Source: CAZOVB01 sp964583095 (GTDB lineage: Bacteria > Planctomycetota > Phycisphaerae > SM23-33). Taken from it: DNA of 5,172 nucleotides. A program made the position numbers and the translations under genes. The notes beneath the pieces are model-generated. The model saw only the letters and a program-made list of their open reading frames with translations, made no database searches and was not told the DNA's origin. This document shows positions 1-4,343 of this stretch, one piece after another. The first letter of the stretch is position 1. Each line of letters begins with the position of its first letter. The stretch spans positions 1 to 5,172 of the forward strand of contig CAZOVB010000133.1 of NCBI GenBank assembly GCA_964583095.1, in the 5' to 3' direction.

Positions 1-105
1 GGCGGCCGACTGTTTCTCGGCCACAGCAGCGAGCAGGTGACGCGAGATTCTTACCTGGATCCGTGGCAGCTTGAGCCGGAGCCGCTGCGGGTTCCGGAAC
101 TTTAA
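1..105 (+). CDS. Tyrosine recombinase / phage-type integrase, C-terminal end only (partial)
   Basis: The window opens in an open frame that ends at TAA (103-105); its start lies outside. The visible 34 residues contain LGHSSEQVTRDSYLDP. This matches the last conserved block of tyrosine recombinases: a Leu-Gly-His followed by Ser/Thr-rich residues, then the nucleophilic tyrosine (here Tyr at codon 18, ten residues after the His). By family knowledge, this Tyr attacks DNA to form a 3'-phosphotyrosyl link during site-specific integration or excision. The earlier catalytic Arg and HxxR residues would lie upstream and cannot be checked. A short Pro/Leu/Glu-rich tail follows the Tyr, as is common. 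No other frame through these bases gives a recognisable protein. An integrase at this edge suggests the neighbouring + strand genes belong to an integrative element or prophage. The assignment rests on one motif, so it is probable rather than certain. Confidence 0.68.
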   Translation, partial: GGRLFLGHSSEQVTRDSYLDPWQLEPEPLRVPEL

Positions 106-176
106 TACAATGCGACCGACGCGGGGGCACGTGGAACGCTTTCGCACCATTTACGATTTCCAGGGAGATTGGAACG

Positions 177-1058
177 ATGACCAAGACCATGACGCTTTGC
201 AGCGTGCTTTGCGTGGCGATCACGGTGGGCTCGGCAACGGCGCAACGACCCCGAGCGGACAAGCCGGTGGGCGTCGAAGCGATCCTTGCCGACCTGCAGC
301 AAACGCGGCAGTCGATTCAGGCGGAAGCGGCGGCGGCCGAGGCGGAGGCTCGTGAGAAAGCCGTCAGTGCTTTGGAGGGGACCGCTCGGAAGGCGATTTC
401 GCAAGGTGACGTGGATCAGGCCAGCGACGCGTGGAAGCAGGTGCTGCGGCTGGATCGGGCCAGCAAGCCGGCCAAGGCGTTTTTTCAAACGCTGCGCATT
501 TACGACCAGGTGGTGTCAGAAATTACCGCAGAGGGCAGCGACACACAGCAACCGGAAGAGGCGACCATTGCGGTGCCGGCTGCAGACGTCGACGCGACGT
601 TGCTGGACCTGCTGGACAGTGGCACGAAGAAGCTCGCGCCGCTGCGTCCCGCGACGGTCAAGATTATCGGCCGGGACGCAAACCTGCATCCGTTGCAAGA
701 ACGGGCGAGGATTTTTACAAACCGGACGATTTACAACTGGAAATCGGTGCCGGCGGAGTTGAACGACTGGGTCTTTACGTACACGAGCGTCGGCCAGCAT
801 CCCGACTATCGGATTGCTGCACAAAGCGACGGGCAGGTGTACATGCTGCAGAGCATGGAGCACTACGACCCTGCAGATTTGTCGGCTGCGCGGGCGTTGG
901 AGCGAGCCGGATGGGTGCCGCGTCGCTACGTCGAAGCGCCGTGGACTCCCTACGTGCTGCTGGTGAAGGACGTCCGCGCTGGGGAAGTCGTCCGCGTGCC
1001 GCACTTCCACACGTTTTCGTTCGGGATCGTGTGCCACCCGCGTACGAAGGTGGAGTAA
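177..1058 (+). CDS. Predicted secreted protein with helical N-terminal region and unknown C-terminal domain
   Basis: I do not recognise a named family for this 293-aa protein. Residues 1-22 look like a Sec signal peptide: Lys near the start, a hydrophobic stretch (MTLCSVLCVAITVG) and an Ala-Thr-Ala end before Gln-Arg, giving a likely AxA cleavage. Residues about 32-75 are rich in Ala, Glu, Gln and Lys and should form a helix or coiled coil. Residues about 74-100 (AISQGDVDQASDAWKQVLRL) resemble a single TPR-like helical hairpin. From about residue 165 to the end the composition changes to Trp/Tyr/Val-rich with alternating hydrophobic residues, suggesting a beta-rich domain; it holds FTNRTIYNWKSVP and a C-terminal HFHTF. 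The start at 177 is supported by AGGGAG (162-167), nine bases upstream; an ATG at codon 5 is an alternative. The protein probably acts outside the cytoplasm. Its place directly behind an integrase is unusual for a secreted protein, and it may be cargo. Confidence 0.8.
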   Translation: MTKTMTLCSVLCVAITVGSATAQRPRADKPVGVEAILADLQQTRQSIQAEAAAAEAEAREKAVSALEGTARKAISQGDVDQASDAWKQVLRLDRASKPAKAFFQTLRIYDQVVSEITAEGSDTQQPEEATIAVPAADVDATLLDLLDSGTKKLAPLRPATVKIIGRDANLHPLQERARIFTNRTIYNWKSVPAELNDWVFTYTSVGQHPDYRIAAQSDGQVYMLQSMEHYDPADLSAARALERAGWVPRRYVEAPWTPYVLLVKDVRAGEVVRVPHFHTFSFGIVCHPRTKVE

Positions 1059-1154
1059 ATGGAAAAACGACCAGAGATTCACAGTCCACTTGGTCGCGAG
1101 TTAGCCGAGGTCGCGGATCGAGTCAAAACGAACAATCGGGCGATGGAGAGTTAA
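1059..1154 (+). CDS. 31-aa microprotein, translationally coupled, unknown function
   Basis: This short frame starts with ATG directly after the TAA of the secreted-protein gene (TAA then ATG, no gap) and ends at TAA 1152-1154. A good ribosome binding site, AAGGTGGAG (1047-1055), lies inside the preceding gene's last codons, which suggests translational coupling. The product begins MEKRPEIHSPLGRELAEVAD and ends NNRAMES. It is charged and soluble, and its middle (about residues 11-23) could form one amphipathic helix. It has no Cys pair or hydrophobic segment, so it is neither an obvious zinc-binding nor a membrane peptide. The next gene, the winged-HTH protein, starts five bases after its stop, so all three genes are probably one transcript. 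It could be a small regulator or partner of that protein, or a leader that only couples translation. Family unknown. Confidence 0.55.
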   Translation: MEKRPEIHSPLGRELAEVADRVKTNNRAMES

Positions 1155-1158
1155 GCGG

Positions 1159-1431
1159 ATGAGACAATTTACGACCGGCCAAGTGGCAAAGATGTGCAAA
1201 GTTAGCCCGCGACAGGCTGGCAAGTGGTTCGACAGCGGTCGCTTGCAGGGTTACCGGATCCCAGGTTCGCAAGATCGCCGCATCCCGGAGGAAAGCCTGC
1301 GGACATTCATTGAAGAGAACGGCATGCCGATGCCGCAAGAGTTAATGACCCAGGACGAGCGGGTTGAATCCGATCACGATTGGGCGAGCAGCCAAATGAC
1401 AATCGGCGAGGAACAAGACTTCGGCGCTTGA
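1159..1431 (+). CDS. Winged helix-turn-helix DNA-binding protein (MerR/excisionase-like fold)
   Basis: This is a 90-aa protein. Residues 4-26 (FTTGQVAKMCKVSPRQAGKW and following) form the helix-turn-helix of the MerR/excisionase/BldC-type superfamily: a 'TGQVA' first helix, then 'VSPR..GKWFDSGRL' for the recognition helix. Residues 29-43 (LQGYRIPGSQDRRIP) form the wing, with Arg33, Arg40 and Arg41 placed to touch DNA. A helix (about 44-54) closes the domain. By memory, this YRIPGS.DRRIP wording is typical of small planctomycete regulators and of HTH domains found beside response-regulator modules. Residues about 62-90 form an acidic tail without a clear fold. There is no ligand-binding or dimerisation domain of full-length MerR proteins. 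GGAGAG (1145-1150) precedes the ATG by eight bases. In an integrase-bearing element the likely roles are excisionase (recombination directionality) or a local transcription regulator; the sequence does not decide between them. Confidence 0.85.
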   Translation: MRQFTTGQVAKMCKVSPRQAGKWFDSGRLQGYRIPGSQDRRIPEESLRTFIEENGMPMPQELMTQDERVESDHDWASSQMTIGEEQDFGA

Positions 1432-1457
1432 TCTAGGACTGCAACGCTACTCGTCAG

Positions 1458-1487
1458 AACGTCAGCGATAACCGGGTAGATGGGCCA
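1458..1487 (+). repeat. Imperfect ~30-bp intergenic repeat, copy 1
   Basis: This stretch begins AACGTCAGCGATAACCGGGT and ends GGGCCA. It aligns without gaps to 1874-1903 with 23 of 30 identical bases, including an unbroken 11-base core CAGCGATAACC. It sits in the 59-bp gap between the HTH gene and the 127-aa gene and ends just before the latter's ribosome binding region. It could be an operator for the nearby HTH protein, a dispersed genomic repeat or a remnant of a duplicated coding end. It is not an obvious palindrome. Confidence 0.6.
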
Positions 1488-1496
1488 AAGGTGAGG
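1487..1496 (+). promoter_or_regulatory. Ribosome binding region of the 127-aa gene, ambiguous start
   Basis: The purine run AAAGGTGAGG contains the GTG at 1491 and is followed by ATG at 1497, 1500 and 1509. AAAGG (1487-1491) would serve ATG 1500 with an eight-base spacer; GAGG (1493-1496) would serve ATG 1509 with a twelve-base spacer. GTG 1491 and ATG 1497 are poorly spaced because they lie within or directly against the purine run, so 1500 is the best-supported start. Confidence 0.5.
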
Positions 1497-1874
1497 ATGA
1501 TGGGATTGATGGGAAGTAACAGCGGTGGATTGATTGGTGGCAGCGGAGAGAGTGAATCGGCTCTGCGTTCATCGGATCGTTCGTCGAGCGACATGGCATT
1601 TCAAGCAGTATCGTGGATGTGGAACCCAAGCGAATCAACAAACGATTACGGAACTCCGATTGTGATAGATCGAGCCCGGCAGATGGACGGCAGTATTAAA
1701 TACGCCGTTCGTCAGTCCGGGGCGTGCTTAAACAAGTTGGGCGAATGGGAGTACGAGCCGATTCCGAGTAGTCGAGACGAAGCGTTTTTTTGTCGCTGTC
1801 GGTTCGCGTCGTGGGAGGATGCAGCGAAGGCAATCGAGAAGCACTGCAAACCGCAAGGACGATTTGTCCGATGA
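1491..1874 (+). CDS. Hypothetical protein, Gly/Ser-rich N-terminus, Trp/Cys-containing C-terminal domain
   Basis: I do not recognise this protein; the longest frame gives 127 aa from GTG 1491. Likely real starts are ATG 1500 or 1509, which trim three to six residues. Residues up to about 34 are Gly/Ser/Met-rich and probably disordered (SNSGGLIGGSGESESA). An internal ATG at 1593 would remove this part but has no clear ribosome binding site. The rest looks like a compact folded domain: a Trp-rich stretch (SWMWNPSE), then IKYAVRQSGACLNKLGEWEY with strand character, then FFCRCRFASWEDAAKAIEKHC, with three Cys and a predicted C-terminal helix. The 'ACLNK.GEWEYEP.PSSRDE' style is that of small conserved phage proteins, but I cannot name the family. 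There is no signal peptide or membrane segment. It lies between the HTH and MazG-like genes in the same direction and is flanked by the two copies of the 30-bp repeat. Confidence 0.7.
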   Translation: MRMMGLMGSNSGGLIGGSGESESALRSSDRSSSDMAFQAVSWMWNPSESTNDYGTPIVIDRARQMDGSIKYAVRQSGACLNKLGEWEYEPIPSSRDEAFFCRCRFASWEDAAKAIEKHCKPQGRFVR

Positions 1875-1912
1875 ACGCCAGCGATAACCCGGTTTGCGGA
1901 CCATATTGTTAA
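1871..1912 (+). other. 13-codon frame overlapping the previous stop (ATGA), containing repeat copy 2
   Basis: ATG at 1871 overlaps the TGA of the 127-aa gene and opens a frame reading MNASDNPVCGPYC before TAA at 1910-1912. The repeat inside it, translated in this frame, gives NASDNPVxGP. Copy 1, translated in the frame of the 127-aa gene but upstream of its start, gives NVSDNRVxGP. No separate ribosome binding site is seen. This may be a real leader-like peptide or only the remains of duplicated coding sequence. I list it because the agreement is visible, not because expression is likely. Confidence 0.2.
1874..1903 (+). repeat. Imperfect ~30-bp intergenic repeat, copy 2
   Basis: This is the second copy of the element at 1458-1487, beginning AACGCCAGCGATAACCCGGT and ending GGACCA. 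It starts at the last base of the 127-aa gene's stop codon and ends 30 bases before the MazG-like start. Both copies have the same orientation and precede a downstream gene, so a regulatory role for the element itself is possible. A dispersed repeat family is equally possible. Confidence 0.6.
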
Positions 1913-1933
1913 CGTCAACAAAAAGGTAAGAGG

Positions 1934-2242
1934 ATGGCAACCGATTTTCAGCAGCAAGTCAAAGAATGGGCTGGCACGCGCGGCCTTTTAGACAGTTCCA
2001 CTCCCGAGGATCAGATAACCAAGCTGGGCGAGGAGTTTGGGGAGCTTTGCACCGCCATTGCCAAGGGCGATGACCGCAAAACCATTGACGCAATCGGCGA
2101 CATGCAGGTAGTGCTGGCTGTCATCTGCGCCATGTGGAATTGGAATGTCGACACTTGCCGGGAAGCTGCCCTGCAAGAAATCCAGGGCCGCAAGGGCAGG
2201 GTTGTGGATGGCATCTTTGTGAAGGAGGCGGCTGATGGCTGA
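1934..2242 (+). CDS. MazG-like nucleotide pyrophosphohydrolase (phage type)
   Basis: This 102-aa all-alpha protein has the length of stand-alone phage MazG-like enzymes. The family hydrolyses (d)NTPs to the monophosphate and pyrophosphate using Mg2+ held by acidic residues. The first metal motif is clear: E33-E34-F-G-E37 (EExxE) in TKLGEEFGELCTAI. The second is DAIGDMQVVL (52-61), with D52 and D56; the usual Glu three residues before the final Asp is Ala53 here. The C-terminal GRKGRVVDGIFVKE is, from memory, a hallmark of the phage MazG-like subfamily. AAGG (1923-1926) lies seven bases before the ATG. The 77-aa gene overlaps its end by 8 nt. Likely roles, by family knowledge, are to clear non-standard nucleotides or to adjust the host nucleotide or ppGpp pool during phage growth; the substrate cannot be read from sequence. 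Confidence 0.87.
   Translation: MATDFQQQVKEWAGTRGLLDSSTPEDQITKLGEEFGELCTAIAKGDDRKTIDAIGDMQVVLAVICAMWNWNVDTCREAALQEIQGRKGRVVDGIFVKEAADG
2222..2228 (+). promoter_or_regulatory. Strong Shine-Dalgarno inside the MazG-like gene
   Basis: AAGGAGG is a near-perfect anti-16S match six bases before ATG 2235. It lies within the last codons of the MazG-like gene, so it fixes the start of the 77-aa gene and supports its being translated despite the overlap. Confidence 0.8.
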
Positions 2243-2468
2243 ACTGCCCTTTGGGATCCTGCGTCCGCCGAATGTGTCGAACACGAAAGCGGCATTGGTC
2301 GACATCGACGATCACTTGGGCAAGTCCAGCGTGATGGTCGATACCTGGTGGAATGGAGAAGGGTTGACGGTTACCATTTTCGATGGCGACGAAGAAAGGT
2401 CGCTTCCCTTCACACACACACAATGGGAGGCGGCCGTCTTGGCCGCCCGAGCAATCTCGGACGGCTAA
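2235..2468 (+). CDS. Small hypothetical protein downstream of the MazG-like gene
   Basis: This is a 77-aa protein of unknown family. Its start is well supported by AAGGAGG and by the 8-nt overlap with the MazG-like gene, which suggests coupled expression. The N-terminal third (residues 1-18) is Pro/Asn-containing and probably extended. Residues about 19-58 alternate hydrophobic and polar residues (ALVDIDDHLGKSSVMVDTWW, then LTVTIFDGDEE), suggesting a small beta-sheet. Residues about 60-77 (HTQWEAAVLAARAISDG) form a helix. There is no Cys, signal peptide or membrane segment. A (CA)6 run (2411-2422) and a 7-bp GC hairpin (GGCGGCC/GGCCGCC, 2429-2447) lie in its last codons. Small proteins behind phage MazG-like genes are common and mostly uncharacterised. 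It could be a partner of the enzyme, but nothing in the sequence shows that. Confidence 0.75.
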   Translation: MAELPFGILRPPNVSNTKAALVDIDDHLGKSSVMVDTWWNGEGLTVTIFDGDEERSLPFTHTQWEAAVLAARAISDG

Positions 2469-2497
2469 GCACGTCGGCAGATATGTTTCGGTGGATC

Positions 2498-2554
2498 AGC
2501 CGCAGGGCGTTAGCCCCGGTTACCGAGGAAACCGGACGCTAACGCGTGCCGGCT
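2498..2554. repeat. Long interrupted palindrome between convergent genes (REP-like or bidirectional terminator)
   Basis: GCGTTAGC + CCGGTT (2507-2514 and 2516-2521) pairs with AACCGG + GCTAACGC (2530-2535 and 2538-2545). This leaves an eight-base loop (2522-2529) and a small internal loop of one base against two. An outer AGCCG (2498-2502) pairs with CGGCT (2550-2554). The hairpin has about 14 paired bases plus the outer five. It sits 30 bp after the last rightward stop and 36 bp beyond the leftward stop at 2590, so it could end transcripts from both sides. Neither side has a run of T, so it is not a textbook intrinsic terminator. From memory, similar palindromic intergenic elements recur in planctomycete genomes; I cannot check that here. 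The rest of the 2469-2589 gap shows nothing else. Confidence 0.6.
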
Positions 2555-2589
2555 AATTTGGTGACGCCGAAAGACTCCTGCCGCCGTGC

Positions 2590-4332
2590 TTAACACCACG
2601 TGCTGACGCACGCCAGCGGCTGCGGTGGATCCTTGCGCGTGTAGTCGCCGTGCGCGAGCGAACGCAGCACCTGCAGGCGATACTCAATCGGCCGGCAGCC
2701 GGCAAGGTGGATGAAGTACGCCTGGTTCGCACCCTGCCAAAATTCGGGTCGCGTGAATAGCCAGTTCCACTTGGCGTCGAGCCAAATCACGCGTCCGCGG
2801 CGCAGTGGTTGCGTTGCCTGCAAAGTCAACAAAAGTTGGTCCAGTTCGTGCATCGGCGGTGCGGGTCGCGTCGGGGGGCCGTAAAAGTCGGCTGAGTGGC
2901 GATCAAACAGCAGGACGCCGCCGTTGGCGTAGTGCCGCGGAACGTGCCGCATCCGCTGCGAGCGCGCGACGCGCCGCAACCGACCAATGCACCGCTGCGC
3001 CGACGCGTACGGAAATTCGTCGTGCATGGCGAAGCGCCCTGGTTCATGCAGGTCGAAAATGCACGGTGCCGAGGGCTGCACGAGCACGTCACAGTCGAGG
3101 TACAGGATTTCGTCGTATTGCTCCGCTAGCTTTGTCACTTGCCACTTGTTGCCGATCGGGTAGCTGCGGTTGGGTTGCGAGCGGATCTCAACGAAAGTGG
3201 CTCCCGCCGCGTCGGCGTACGCTTCCATTCGCGGGCGGGTCAAATCGAGGCAGGCGTCGCTTTCCGGGTCGCCTGCCACCACCGCAACCGCTCGCTTTGG
3301 CTGCGTGCGCTGTTGCCGCGGTGGGTGCGGTGGGTGCGGTGGGTGCGGTGCTTGTGGCGGCTTGGCGCGGCGAGCTGCGGCGAACAGCATGGCGATTGAT
3401 TCGCGGTACGACGCTTCATTGGCTGCGACCGCCGACGCGCCGTGGTCTGCGGCCCGGAGGCAATATCTGGGGTATTCGGCCAGCGCGTGCTGGACCTTCG
3501 CCGCAATGTCCCCCGGGCTGTTCGGATCGGCCTGCAATTCCGGGTCGGCAAAGCGGATGGTGGAAGAAGCGACCGCGGGAACCCCCGCTTGCATGGCCTC
3601 GCAGGCGACGTTGTTAAACGATTCGGCGTAGCTGACCTGCAGGACCACGTCGACACGCGTGCGCAGGTACTGCAGCCACTTCGCGTGGTTCATCCAGGGC
3701 TGCCGCAATGCGGTGCGGCCGAGCGCCCGTTCCAGTTCTGCCAGCCACGGCGGCTCCGCTGGCATGCACAATTCGACCTGCACTTGGTCGCCCAGCGAGA
3801 GCGCGGCGATCAATTGGTTCATCGCATTCTTTATCGGCGTCGCGCGACCCACGATAGCGACGACCGGCCGCGATGACGGGTCTCGGTATTCCCGCGGCGA
3901 TACCGTCGGCACGGGTGCGGCAAAGCGAAAGACACGCTGCAAGCCAGGAAACTGTTGCAGCACGGTAGGTTCCACCGATCCATACCACACGTTCGGTGTC
4001 CTGCGGGCCGCAGCCAACGCCTGCGCAAGGCGCTCGCGGTATTTCTGTTGCGACTCCGTTTCCAGGTAGCCAATCGCTGAATGATTGACGTGCACAAACT
4101 GCACTGACGGACGAGCCGCCGCCAGCTGTTCCAGGTTTGCCACGGGAGCCTGCAGGGCGTGATTGAACACAACATCGGCATCCCCCACCTCGGCCTCCCG
4201 CAACCGCTGCTCTTTCGACAGTCGCTTAACGGTGACCGCGTGGCCTAAGTCACGCAGCGATTCGGAATAAATGCCGGCCCTCGCGTGCGATCGCCAGCCG
4301 GGGCTGTCGGGTACAACCAGCAATGCTTTCAT
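2590..4332 (-). CDS. Two-domain glycosyltransferase: GT4-like GT-B domain fused to GT8-like GT-A domain
   Basis: This is a 580-aa protein made of two enzymes in one chain. Residues 1 to about 322 form a GT-B domain of the GT4/group-1 type: MKALLVVPDSPGW opens a Rossmann fold, VAIVGRATPIKN (158-169) carries the usual Arg163/Lys168 pair, and E237-SFNNVAC-E245 is the EX7E motif, followed by GVPAVASS. Residues about 324-346 form a Pro/His-rich linker with three HPP repeats. Residues about 347-580 form a GT-A domain of the GT8 type: LYLDCDVLV with the metal-binding DxD (Asp413, Asp415), NGGVLLFD (470-477), HELDQLLL and a C-terminal HLAG (His542) that would complete the metal site. Both families are retaining enzymes that use nucleotide sugars; donors and acceptor cannot be read. 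No signal peptide is seen, so it is probably cytoplasmic. It is the second gene of a leftward operon, nine bases after the 262-aa glycosyltransferase. Confidence 0.88.
   Translation of the reverse strand: MKALLVVPDSPGWRSHARAGIYSESLRDLGHAVTVKRLSKEQRLREAEVGDADVVFNHALQAPVANLEQLAAARPSVQFVHVNHSAIGYLETESQQKYRERLAQALAAARRTPNVWYGSVEPTVLQQFPGLQRVFRFAAPVPTVSPREYRDPSSRPVVAIVGRATPIKNAMNQLIAALSLGDQVQVELCMPAEPPWLAELERALGRTALRQPWMNHAKWLQYLRTRVDVVLQVSYAESFNNVACEAMQAGVPAVASSTIRFADPELQADPNSPGDIAAKVQHALAEYPRYCLRAADHGASAVAANEASYRESIAMLFAAARRAKPPQAPHPPHPPHPPRQQRTQPKRAVAVVAGDPESDACLDLTRPRMEAYADAAGATFVEIRSQPNRSYPIGNKWQVTKLAEQYDEILYLDCDVLVQPSAPCIFDLHEPGRFAMHDEFPYASAQRCIGRLRRVARSQRMRHVPRHYANGGVLLFDRHSADFYGPPTRPAPPMHELDQLLLTLQATQPLRRGRVIWLDAKWNWLFTRPEFWQGANQAYFIHLAGCRPIEYRLQVLRSLAHGDYTRKDPPQPLACVSTWC
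3318..3350. repeat. Tandem 9-bp repeat coding the HPP linker
   Basis: Three perfect copies of GCGGTGGGT plus six bases of a fourth are seen on the + strand. Read on the coding (-) strand they give Pro-His-Pro repeats (HPPHPPHPP) in the linker between the two glycosyltransferase domains. A perfect nine-base unit keeps the frame when copies are gained or lost, so linker length could vary between relatives by slippage. Confidence 0.9.
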
Positions 4333-4339
4333 GGAATCG

Positions 4340-4343
4340 CCCT
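4340..4343 (-). promoter_or_regulatory. Shine-Dalgarno overlapping the upstream stop codon
   Basis: On the - strand AGGG (within GTAGGGCG) lies seven bases before the ATG of the two-domain glycosyltransferase and overlaps the TAG stop of the 262-aa gene. This links translation of the second gene to termination of the first and fixes the start at 4332. Confidence 0.65.

Noticed and set aside
106..111. TACAAT as a -10 promoter box before the secreted-protein gene
   Set aside because: No -35-like hexamer at 16-18 bp spacing (nearest candidates are 8 and 29 bp away).
71..355. Open + frame of 94 codons overlapping the integrase end and the secreted-protein gene
   Set aside because: Its product is low-complexity Gly/Arg-rich, and the overlapping frame at 177 has a signal peptide and a good ribosome binding site.
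516..1082. Open - frame of 188 codons opposite the secreted-protein gene
   Set aside because: His/Arg/Val-biased antisense shadow with no recognisable motif; the + strand gene explains the region.
431..1162. Open + frame of 243 codons in another frame of the secreted-protein gene
   Set aside because: Ala/Gly/Arg-biased composition typical of a shadow frame in GC-rich DNA, with no domain logic.
1458..1903. CRISPR-like array from the two similar 30-bp sequences
   Set aside because: Only two imperfect copies with a protein-coding gene between them; spacing and identity do not fit an array.
2498..2580. Textbook intrinsic terminator at the convergent junction
   Set aside because: The hairpin is strong, but no T-run follows on either strand, so it is listed as a palindrome with a possible terminator role only.
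2805..3617. Open + frame of 270 codons opposite the two-domain glycosyltransferase
   Set aside because: Arg/Ala/Trp-rich antisense product without motifs; the - strand frame has two sets of catalytic signatures here.
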